A DNA stretch of 9,668 nucleotides, taken from contig JALONF010000081.1 in NCBI GenBank assembly GCA_025455085.1, positions 1 through 9,668 on the forward strand. Direction: 5' to 3'. A program made the translations under genes and the position numbers. The DNA is from Ignavibacteriaceae bacterium (GTDB taxonomy: Bacteria; Bacteroidota; Ignavibacteria; Ignavibacteriales; Ignavibacteriaceae). The notes beneath the pieces were generated by a model. It was not told the DNA's origin. It saw only the letters and a program-made list of their open reading frames with translations, and ran no database searches. Numbering within the stretch: position 1 is the first letter of the stretch; every line of letters starts with the position of its first letter. Shown in pieces: positions 1 to 5,562 of this stretch.

Positions 1-324
1 CGTCGCCAGCGCATACTGCGCCGCCGCCTTTGCGCCCGGATCGCTCAAGATTGGGTAGGGATTCTGGTGCTCCCGGACATACCAGCCGATCATCCTGGCC
101 CCATTGGGTAATGCGACCAGGACTTCAGTGTTCGCTGCTTTGAATTTAAAATAGTCATGGCGCAACTGCGCCATATGGTTCACGCAATGCGGTCAAAGAA
201 AACCGAGGTTGAAAACCAGCAATACATGCTGGGTGCGATATACTTCTGACAGCCTGACCGTTTGGCCGCGATGGTCGAGTAGGGTAAAATCCGGGGCTAT
301 ATCGCCCAAAGTTAAGTGTTGCAT
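1..324 (-). CDS. Peroxiredoxin-like AhpC/TSA protein, probable selenoprotein (UxxC), 3' end cut by the window
   Basis: Reading from ATG at 324 gives 108 codons to the window edge with one in-frame TGA at codon 44 (195-193). The N-terminus has the AhpC/TSA pattern: GDIAPDFTLLDHRGQTVRLS (residues 7-26), then a hydrophobic strand VLLVFNLGF (34-42). The frame continues after the TGA with PHC and HMAQLR, and later PYPILSDPG, all typical of the peroxiredoxin-like family that carries GF-x-C-x-x-C. The TGA therefore replaces the first Cys of CxxC, giving U44-P-H-C47. A GGAGG ribosome site (334-330) lies 5 nt before the start. The expected role is a thiol/selenol peroxidase or thioredoxin-fold oxidoreductase in the cytoplasm. 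Conservation on both sides of the stop, plus the downstream hairpin, argues for selenocysteine. A real nonsense mutation or a TGC/TGT-to-TGA sequence error is the alternative. Confidence 0.78.
157..174 (-). promoter_or_regulatory. Candidate bacterial SECIS hairpin downstream of the in-frame UGA
   Basis: On the minus strand a perfect 7-bp inverted repeat (ATGGCGC / GCGCCAT) closes a 4-nt loop AGTT. A flanking T-G wobble pair can extend the stem to 8 bp. The stem starts 18 nt, and the loop 25 nt, after the TGA at 195-193. Known bacterial SECIS elements sit inside the coding region just after the UGA, with a small apical loop that usually carries a G in its first two positions. Here G is the second loop base. 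Part of the pairing could be chance because the region encodes the conserved MAQLR stretch. Confidence 0.62.
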
Positions 325-329
325 GGATG

Positions 330-347
330 CCTCCGGCCAGGATTATA
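330..347 (-). promoter_or_regulatory. Candidate -10 box and ribosome site of the peroxiredoxin-like gene
   Basis: The minus strand shows a perfect TATAAT at 347-342 and GGAGG at 334-330, 5 nt before ATG 324. The ribosome site is convincing and decides the start. The -10 box lies so close that the transcript would begin almost at the ribosome site, and no good -35 box was found, so the promoter part is weak. Confidence 0.35.
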
Positions 348-391
348 ACGGATATTGGAATATGGATCGGTTTCCAATCGGATCTTGCGAG

Positions 392-422
392 TATAATTCT
401 ATTCACATTTATGACACAGGAG
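392..422 (+). promoter_or_regulatory. Candidate -10 box and ribosome site of the HEAT-repeat gene
   Basis: A perfect TATAAT lies at 392-397, and AGGAG at 418-422 is 8 nt before ATG 431. A poor -35 candidate (TTTCCA, 371-376) has a short 15-nt spacer. Together with the opposite TATAAT at 347-342 this makes a compact divergent promoter region inside otherwise GC-rich DNA. Confidence 0.42.
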
Positions 423-430
423 CCGCTCTG

Positions 431-875
431 ATGAGTTTTTTGTCATCCCCGAATGTCCAGAAGCTGAAAGAAGACCGTGACGTCCCCGGCCTGATCAAAG
501 CACTGAACTACCCCCTCAAAAGCCAGGTGCGTATCGCTGCCGCTGAAGCGCTCGGCAGCCTGGCTGACCCGCGCAGCGAAACCGCTGGTGGAAGCATTAA
601 AAGATGACCGGGAACCGGTCGCCCAGGCCGCCGCTCAGGCGCTGGTAACCATTGGCGGACCGGCCGTTGACCCATTGACCGGATTCGTCATGCAGAAAAA
701 ATGGGATGGCAGCCCATGGAATTTACGCACCCAGGCCGTCCGGCTGGCCTGCCAGGCGCTTGGCCAGATCGGCGACCCATCTGCCATCGAAACCCTGATG
801 ATTGCTGCCAAAGATCAGAATTCCATCATCAGCACGGCAGCCGAACGCGCCTTACAGAAAGTACCCAAAGAATAA
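431..875 (+). CDS. Short HEAT-repeat (PBS-lyase-like) protein with an apparent frameshift
   Basis: The first frame runs from ATG 431 and shows helical repeat sequence (VPGLIKALNYP, VRIAAAEALGSLADPR), then ends at 607. The next frame resumes the same repeat pattern (AAKPLVEALKDDREPVAQAA, then QAVRLACQALGQIGDPSAIE) and ends with TAA at 875. Both frames carry the A-x-x-A-L-G-x-[IL]-x-D-P-x-A signature of HEAT/PBS-lyase repeats, giving three to four repeats over about 148 residues. The span 431-875 is 445 nt, one more than a multiple of three, so one extra base or two missing bases around 569-578, in a GC-dinucleotide run, would explain the break. HEAT repeats usually mediate protein binding; no enzymatic residues are visible. 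A sequence error is likelier than true gene decay because the rest of both frames is clean. Confidence 0.72.
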
Positions 876-903
876 AACCCAGTCTTTTACAGGAGGAACC
901 CCA

Positions 904-1125
904 ATGGACGTCCGCACCAATATCCATGCCGGCCAGCTCAACCCGCTGCAAATGCTCACTCTGCTAAAAATCGCCAGGCAACTCAGCCCTGAACAGTTGA
1001 CTGCACTGAAAGACGTGACTGCTTCCCTCACTCCAGAGCAAATCACCGATTTCATGGGCATCGCCTGCCAGATCGATCCGAAGGAGATCCCCGGCCTGCT
1101 TCAGATGGCCGGCGGCAGAGCATAG
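904..1125 (+). CDS. 73-residue helical protein built of four 15-residue repeats
   Basis: The start at ATG 904 follows a strong AGGAGG (891-896) with 7 nt spacing; an in-frame upstream start at 802 would overlap the HEAT-repeat gene and lacks such a site. The gene is 28 nt downstream of the HEAT-repeat gene and probably co-transcribed. After an 11-residue head, residues 12-71 divide without gaps into four 15-residue units starting LNPLQM, LSPEQL, LTPEQI and IDPKEI. Each has the pattern hydrophobic-[NSTD]-P-x-[QE]-hydrophobic, then further hydrophobic positions near 9-10 and 12. This looks like short helices separated by N-capping turns. There is no signal peptide or membrane segment. I do not recognise the family; a partner-binding role with the HEAT protein is a guess from position only. 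Confidence 0.72.
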   Translation: MDVRTNIHAGQLNPLQMLTLLKIARQLSPEQLTALKDVTASLTPEQITDFMGIACQIDPKEIPGLLQMAGGRA

Positions 1126-1145
1126 GATAAAACTGCCTTCTTGGA

Positions 1146-1724
1146 TCAATACATTCGATCCGCGATAACCTCTGGTGACGTAGATGGTAATAAGCTCCCC
1201 TTAATACCCTGTTCGAATGTATAGTTTACCTGGCATTGTCGGCAGCCGTGAAGATCGCAATAGGGCTTGCGACAGGCTCCAACATACAACGTGTTCAAAG
1301 CAATAGACTCCAATGGGTCTTGAAAAATGTTTCCAGTTAAAAAATCGGGTTCTGACACCCGAATGAAACATGGCCGAAGATCACCGTTGGCTCTGACAAT
1401 CCGAAAAGACTGGCTGTAATAACAGCGTGAGAACTCGTGTGGCGGGTGAGAATTACCCCCAAGAACGGCGGTTATGTTGGTCTGGTTTCGGAGGAATGCC
1501 TTCATTTCCGACGAAGAATCTGCCAGTTCCCTTACTTCTTTAACAGTCTTTTGTATTTGCTCGCTCGTTACAGCCTGTGCGAACGGCTTATCGTGGAGGT
1601 TTGGGTCATACCGAAGTGGGCGGTATTGAATGTTAACTTTATGCAGCGCCTGTGGCTTTTCTTTTTTGACTAACTCATAGACAAAGCGTGCAACAGCAGC
1701 ATAGTCCTGTATATTGACTCGGCT
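1146..1724 (-). CDS. C-terminal part of a radical SAM protein with a SPASM-like cysteine domain, 5' end lost at a junction
   Basis: The frame covers 192 residues ending in TGA at 1148-1146. Numbered along the whole open frame from 1913, it has Cys164, Cys182, GNIF (194-197), Cys214, Cys219, Cys224 and Cys227, with DLRPC and CDLHGCRQC as clear landmarks. The order C...[DG]-x-x-x-C...GNI...C-x4-C-x4-C-x2-C is that of SPASM-type domains, which bind auxiliary iron-sulfur clusters and follow a radical SAM barrel. The barrel with its CxxxCxxC motif is absent: upstream the frame changes abruptly into symporter membrane helices. The gene is convergent with the 73-residue gene, leaving 20 nt between them. 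Its GC content is lower than the left genes and higher than the right ones. The substrate is unknown. Confidence 0.62.
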   Translation of the reverse strand, partial: SRVNIQDYAAVARFVYELVKKEKPQALHKVNIQYRPLRYDPNLHDKPFAQAVTSEQIQKTVKEVRELADSSSEMKAFLRNQTNITAVLGGNSHPPHEFSRCYYSQSFRIVRANGDLRPCFIRVSEPDFLTGNIFQDPLESIALNTLYVGACRKPYCDLHGCRQCQVNYTFEQGIKGSLLPSTSPEVIADRMY

Positions 1725-2191
1725 AAACAAGAAACCGATTCCTACGTATCCAATCATGTAAAGGAGCAGAAGAATTGTAGCAAGAAATCTTGTTGCAGGA
1801 GAAAATCTTTTCTCAAAATATTCCGGAATGGAGCGGATTTTTGTATATACAATGATTGGCAGCCAGCCGAAAATAAAAAACGGCAGAAAGAACCAGTCAT
1901 TCATATAAGTCATGGTAGATGAAAAACCGGCTTCAAATCCCTTTGCAGAGTATTTTATAAAGCTACTTCAAATCCCTTTGCAGAGTATTTTATAAAGCTA
2001 TGACTGCCAACACCTGTTGCAACTATGCTCATCGCAATTAACCACCAGGCAAACCGCCTTCCACCAAAAAAGAAATCGGTTGTTGTTCTGTTATACTTAC
2101 CAAAGTAAGAGCCAAATAACATTATACCGATGAAGTAAACTATCATTACTATCCAATCAGTAGAAGTGCCTATGCTATGATATGTTTCCAT
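1725..2191 (-). pseudogene. Sodium:solute symporter (SSS family), N-terminal part, broken by a 35-bp duplication and truncated
   Basis: ATG 2191 opens a frame whose first 70 residues match the start of SSS transporters: DWIVMIVYFIGIMLFGSYF (helix 1), TTDFFFGGRRFAWWLIAMS and a following helix. The frame ends early because 35 bp are repeated in tandem (1931-1965 and 1966-2000). Without one copy it reads on through SAKGFEAGFSSTMTYMNDW into WFFLPFFIFGWLPII, IRSIPEYFEKRF (the conserved loop also seen as YTAYEYLEKRF in the intact symporter at 3722-5419) and a further helix. At about 1725 the symporter sequence stops and becomes a radical SAM C-terminus. About 140 of an expected 500-600 residues remain. 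It lies 16 nt after the second 70-residue membrane gene, so it was probably the last gene of that unit. Confidence 0.75.
1931..2000. repeat. Exact 35-bp tandem duplication inside the truncated symporter gene
   Basis: Bases 1931-1965 and 1966-2000 are identical and directly adjacent. The unit length is not a multiple of three, so it frameshifts the symporter; deleting one copy joins the two symporter frames perfectly. It could be an unmerged read or contig overlap, or a real slippage mutation. Confidence 0.95.
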
Positions 2192-2207
2192 GCTTAAGTT
2201 TTTTTTG

Positions 2208-2420
2208 TTAGAGGTATAAAGCAGCTAATGTTAATGCCGCATGAATAATTACAAAGTAGAAGAAACCGAAAATCATAACCCACCACCAATATCTGTGTCG
2301 TCTTTTCTCTAAATTTATCCCGCCTGTTCTTTTGATTACTATCATTCCACTAAGAAAGAATAAACCTCCAACTAGATATAAATAAATAAATGGCAGCCAG
2401 GTTTGTTCAAGTGGAGGCAT
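2208..2420 (-). CDS. Small two-helix membrane protein, 70 residues (paralogue 2), next to a symporter
   Basis: ATG 2420 is preceded by AGGAT about 5 nt upstream, a good ribosome site for this segment. The protein has a short head with WLPFIYLYLVGG running into helix 1 (about 8-30), a basic loop with NLEKRRHR (about 36-43), and helix 2 (about 45-69) ending AALYL. It shares 38 of 70 residues with the protein encoded at 2475-2687 with no gaps, so the two arose by tandem duplication. It lies directly upstream of the broken symporter gene (16 nt). I do not recognise a named family. Small membrane proteins encoded beside SSS genes can act as accessory subunits, as with YhdT beside PanF, so that role is inferred from position and shape. 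Confidence 0.75.
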   Translation of the reverse strand: MPPLEQTWLPFIYLYLVGGLFFLSGMIVIKRTGGINLEKRRHRYWWWVMIFGFFYFVIIHAALTLAALYL

Positions 2421-2474
2421 TGTTTATCCTGTAAATTGTGAAATGATCTTGTAGAAAAATTGTCGACTGAAAAT

Positions 2475-2687
2475 TCATAGATAAAGTGCAGCTACAATTA
2501 AAAAAGCGTGCAGAAAAACAAAAAAGAAAAATCCACCAGCGAGAACTGCAAACCATTTACGATGATATTTTTTCTGGAGATTTAATGACCCACTTTTTAT
2601 TATCATAAAAAGTCCGGTGAAGAAAAATATCCCGCCTACGCCGTAAAGGTATATGAATGGTAGCCAACTGTTAAAAAAAGAAGGCAT
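2475..2687 (-). CDS. Small two-helix membrane protein, 70 residues (paralogue 1)
   Basis: ATG 2687 opens a 70-residue protein with the same layout as the one at 2208-2420: W8-LPFIYLY, V-G-G, G at 25, N-L-x-K at 36-39, H-R at 42-43, G-F-F, and the C-terminal AALYL. Identity is about 54 percent and highest in the first helix and the loop, which suggests that these contact a partner or membrane surface rather than serve only as hydrophobic fill. The two genes are 54 nt apart on the same strand and lie between a TetR gene and a symporter gene. The ribosome site is weak (AAGAAG about 10 nt upstream). The function is unknown; a symporter accessory or chaperone role is the favoured inference. Confidence 0.75.
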   Translation of the reverse strand: MPSFFNSWLPFIYLYGVGGIFFFTGLFMIIKSGSLNLQKKYHRKWFAVLAGGFFFFVFLHAFLIVAALYL

Positions 2688-2803
2688 TTTTCAGAACTTC
2701 TTAAAGATAATTTTTGGGAATTCTTAATTGAAAGTTAGTTATCAGGTCTTAAAGTTTCAAATTAAATTAGTATTAATTGTCCCCGAATTTGATCTAATAA
2801 ATC

Positions 2804-3379
2804 TCAGGACAAAATGGTTTCAAGACTTTTAAACATCAGTTCTTTCATACTAACTGATTTACCTTCAGGATTAAATTCTTTGATTATTGTGCTAAACATT
2901 AATCCCCAGCTAAGGTGAACAATGTAGAAGGGAAGTGATAAGTTCATGCTCTCGATTCGTCCTGTGTAAATTGAGCTGAGTATAAGTCCTACAACTTCAG
3001 ATTCCTTTTGTAAAAGGTTTTGCAGAATTTGTTTTTCTTTTTCCATAGAGTCATCTTTAAATAAAGATAACATCAAGTTATATAAAAGACTGTAACGTTG
3101 ATTAACAGATTCTTTAAATGCAAAGTACTCCAGCAGCCTTGCACCAACAGGTAAATCCTGGTTATTAAAAATTGCTTTTATGTCTTCAATAAATTGGGAT
3201 GACTGAAAAGTAATTGAACTGTAATAAAGTTCATCTTTCGATTTGAAATAATGATAGATTGTCGGTTTGCCGATTCGAACGTCGCGAGCAATTTCTTCAA
3301 GAGTAGTTTTCCCAAAACTATGTCTGCTGAAACGCTTAGCAGCAGCGCGGATAATCTCTTCCTGTCGTCCTTTAGCCAA
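2804..3379 (-). CDS. TetR/AcrR-family transcriptional regulator
   Basis: The 191-residue protein has a textbook TetR N-terminus: EEIIRAAAKRFSRHSFGKTT followed by the helix-turn-helix at about 25-51, with LEEIARDVRIGKPTIYHYF and KSKDEL. The rest is an all-helical ligand and dimer domain with no catalytic motif, of usual length for the family. The start is TTG at 3379: an in-frame TAA lies five codons upstream and no ATG is near, so TTG is the only sensible choice. It begins 11 nt after the stop of the 85-residue gene and so probably belongs to the transcript of the symporter operon. It may regulate that operon or the 70-residue/symporter set downstream of it. The effector is unknown. Confidence 0.9.
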   Translation of the reverse strand: MAKGRQEEIIRAAAKRFSRHSFGKTTLEEIARDVRIGKPTIYHYFKSKDELYYSSITFQSSQFIEDIKAIFNNQDLPVGARLLEYFAFKESVNQRYSLLYNLMLSLFKDDSMEKEKQILQNLLQKESEVVGLILSSIYTGRIESMNLSLPFYIVHLSWGLMFSTIIKEFNPEGKSVSMKELMFKSLETILS

Positions 3380-3390
3380 AACTTTTCTTT

Positions 3391-3648
3391 TTAGTTAGGT
3401 CGGGAAAAAAGTTCGTCAATTATTCCCTTCTCTGTTTCCTGATCAATACGGGAATCATCATCAGCATTGTCCGCAGCGCTTGCTTCAAAAATATCATCAA
3501 TGCCTTCATAAAATTTGTGCTTTCTTTCGCGTTTCTTTTTTTTATTGTCACTGATAAACTTTGAACCAAAGTAGATGGCGAGTCCAGCACCGACAATTCC
3601 CCCTACGATCAGACCATAGAGTAAGAGATTGGATTTATTCTTCTTCAT
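3391..3648 (-). CDS. 85-residue protein with one N-terminal membrane helix
   Basis: ATG 3648 gives a protein with a glycine-rich hydrophobic helix at about 8-28 (LLLYGLIVGGIVGAGLAIYF), a strongly basic stretch (KKKKRERKHK, about 36-45) and an acidic, hydrophilic tail. The layout suggests a bitopic inner-membrane protein with a cytoplasmic tail, and it loosely resembles YtxH-like proteins, though the match is not strong enough to name. It sits 73 nt after the intact symporter gene and 11 nt before the TetR gene, on the same strand. It may be part of the symporter operon; no specific function can be assigned. Confidence 0.7.
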   Translation of the reverse strand: MKKNKSNLLLYGLIVGGIVGAGLAIYFGSKFISDNKKKKRERKHKFYEGIDDIFEASAADNADDDSRIDQETEKGIIDELFSRPN

Positions 3649-3721
3649 CTTTTGTCCTGAATTTTAATTAGATGTTCAACAGAAATATATGAATTCTACG
3701 GAAATATGCAATCAGTTTAAA

Positions 3722-5419
3722 TTAGATTGCGTGTTCAGAACCTTTAAAAATCTTACTTAACAAAAATGCAACAACAACAACTACCAGGCAACCGATTACA
3801 TTATACCACAAAAAAGGAATCTCAGTAAACAAAAAACAATATAAGACCAGAAGTTCGGCAATTACGGCGGCGAGAAAAGTTGGTGTGCCTGTTACTTTTT
3901 TCAGATAGAATGCAGTTAGGAAAATTCCCAGAATAGTACCATAAACCAGTGAGCCGAGAATGTTTACAGCTTCAATTAGTGATCCAAGCTCTTTAGCAAA
4001 CAACGCAAAGACGATGGCGTAAATACCCCAGAATACTGTTGCAATCTTTGAGACTTTTACATATTGATGGTCATCAGCATCCTTTTTTATTAGTCTTTTA
4101 TAAAAATCAATTACCGTTGTTGATGCGAGAGCGTTTAGCTCGGCAGAAGTTGATGACATAGATGCTGATAGTATTGCTGCAATCAATAGTCCTACAAATC
4201 CAATCGGTAAAAAGTTTATAATAAAAGTAAGAAAAATATAGTTTGTGTCGTTTGAATCAGCATTTGGGTCTGACTTTTTGATTACTTCAACTGCGCGGTT
4301 CTTTAATTCATTTGCTTTTTTCTGCTGTTCAATTACAATCTCTGTTTGAGCTCGTGATCTCTCTTCATTTCCTCGATCAATGGATGAAATTAATGCTTTA
4401 AGTTCGGTTTGCTTTTTATCCTGAATCTCAGTGTATTCTTTTTCAATTAGTCTATACTCATCTCCATAGGAACTAGATTTAACTTTTGCTTCTTCAACAG
4501 GATTAAAGAACAAAGGAGGAGTAACGAATTGGAAAAATACAAAAACCATTGCCCCAATAAACAAAATAATAAACTGCATCGGAACTTTAACTAATCCGTT
4601 GGTCAGCAAAGCCAATCTGCTTTCTTTAATTGAACTGCCCGCGAGATATCTCTGCACCTGCGACTGATCGGTCCCGAAATATGAAAGCATTAAAAATGTT
4701 CCGCCAATAATTCCTGACCAGAAAGTATAACGGTTACTAAGATCGAATGTAAAATCTATTGCATTCAACTTACCCATTTTACCTGCAACAAAAGCAGCAT
4801 CAATAAAAGAGACGTCTTCTGGAAGGAGAGACATCAACACATAAAAAGCTGCAAACATTCCAACAGTGATTATTATCATTTGAAGAAAATGAGTTTTGTT
4901 GACTGCAACGGTTCCGCCAATTGTCGTATAAATAATTACCATCGTGCCAACAACGATGATAGTAGCACTCATTTCCCATCCGAGGATGACAGAAAGTATA
5001 AGCGAGGGTGCATAGATTGTAAAGCCTGCAGCCAAACCTCTCTGTGTTAAAAAAAGTGCGCTTCCAAGCATCCTGTTTTTTAAGTCAAATCGTTTCTCCA
5101 AATACTCATAAGCTGTGTAAACATTTAGCTTATTATAGATCGGTACTGCTGTGATTGAAAGTATGATCATAGCAATGGGTAAGCCAAGATAAAATTGAAC
5201 GAAACGCATTCCATCAACATAAGCCTGTCCCGGAGTTGAGAGGAAAGTAATAGCGCTTGCTTGTGTTGCCATTATCGATAATGCAACCAGCCACCATTTG
5301 GAAGTTCTTCCAGCTCTGAGGTATGTATCTACATCTTTTGCATTTCTTGATTTCCAGGTACCATAAAGAACAACAAATCCGATGAAGCCGCACATTACAA
5401 TCCAATCGAGATTGCTCAT
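3722..5419 (-). CDS. Sodium:solute symporter (SSS family) with a charged coiled-coil-like insert
   Basis: The 565-residue inner-membrane transporter has about 13 hydrophobic segments and the usual family length. Landmarks are the first helix (LDWIVMCGFIGFVVLYG), YTAYEYLEKRF (101-111), GTDQSQVQRYLA (249-260), and the helix with AAILSASMSSTSAELNALA (414-432), where the family places sodium-binding Ser residues. Such proteins co-transport sodium with sugars, amino acids, vitamins or sialic acid; the substrate cannot be read here. Residues about 307-392 form a long, charged, Lys/Glu/Gln-rich, helix-prone insert between two membrane segments. ATG 5419 overlaps the stop of the 48-residue gene as ATGA, which implies translational coupling. 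With the deacetylase upstream, the transporter likely imports a product or relative of the deacetylated compound. Confidence 0.93.
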   Translation of the reverse strand: MSNLDWIVMCGFIGFVVLYGTWKSRNAKDVDTYLRAGRTSKWWLVALSIMATQASAITFLSTPGQAYVDGMRFVQFYLGLPIAMIILSITAVPIYNKLNVYTAYEYLEKRFDLKNRMLGSALFLTQRGLAAGFTIYAPSLILSVILGWEMSATIIVVGTMVIIYTTIGGTVAVNKTHFLQMIIITVGMFAAFYVLMSLLPEDVSFIDAAFVAGKMGKLNAIDFTFDLSNRYTFWSGIIGGTFLMLSYFGTDQSQVQRYLAGSSIKESRLALLTNGLVKVPMQFIILFIGAMVFVFFQFVTPPLFFNPVEEAKVKSSSYGDEYRLIEKEYTEIQDKKQTELKALISSIDRGNEERSRAQTEIVIEQQKKANELKNRAVEVIKKSDPNADSNDTNYIFLTFIINFLPIGFVGLLIAAILSASMSSTSAELNALASTTVIDFYKRLIKKDADDHQYVKVSKIATVFWGIYAIVFALFAKELGSLIEAVNILGSLVYGTILGIFLTAFYLKKVTGTPTFLAAVIAELLVLYCFLFTEIPFLWYNVIGCLVVVVVAFLLSKIFKGSEHAI

Positions 5420-5562
5420 TCAAATGCCTTTGTGAATAGGTAGAAAAGAAATATCAATGCAATTAAAGTAAAGAAAACAAAACCGTAAATTTTATTCCAG
5501 CTGCCGAATATCGGTGGGGGAGAATCTTCTGTGGCTTTATCCAATTCTTTTTTATTACTCAT
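5416..5562 (-). CDS. 48-residue single-helix membrane peptide between the deacetylase and the symporter
   Basis: A short frame from ATG 5562 to TGA 5418-5416 encodes a hydrophilic head (to about residue 16), a PPPIFGSWNKIYG motif (15-27) and one membrane helix at about 26-43 ending FLFYLFTKAFE. Its start overlaps the deacetylase stop by 8 nt (ATGAGTAA) and its stop overlaps the symporter start by ATGA. Overlaps at both ends, sensible codon use and a clean transmembrane helix make it a real gene despite its size. Small one-helix proteins encoded directly ahead of SSS genes are known in other systems as accessory proteins, so a symporter partner is the best inference. The P-x-F-G-S-W segment is the part to use in a family search. 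Confidence 0.8.
   Translation of the reverse strand: MSNKKELDKATEDSPPPIFGSWNKIYGFVFFTLIALIFLFYLFTKAFE

Noticed and set aside
155..406. Open 83-residue minus-strand frame over the peroxiredoxin-like gene
   Set aside because: It is a shadow in another frame: it has no family-like sequence, and the peroxiredoxin pattern is continuous in the frame starting at 324.
1114..1136. GGCAG / CTGCC inverted repeat as a terminator after the 73-residue gene
   Set aside because: The stem has only 5 bp with a 14-nt loop and no T-run follows, so it does not support a terminator call.
1437..1673. 78-residue plus-strand frame opposite the radical SAM fragment
   Set aside because: The minus strand carries the patterned SPASM-like cysteines; the plus frame has no motif or ribosome site.
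1146..1913. A natural fusion of a membrane transporter domain and a radical SAM domain
   Set aside because: Both halves are incomplete, the symporter part is also frameshifted upstream, and base composition differs, so a junction artefact or recombination is a simpler explanation.
5214..5423. 69-residue minus-strand frame overlapping the symporter start
   Set aside because: It is an alternative frame of the symporter N-terminus; the symporter frame has clear membrane helices and family motifs.
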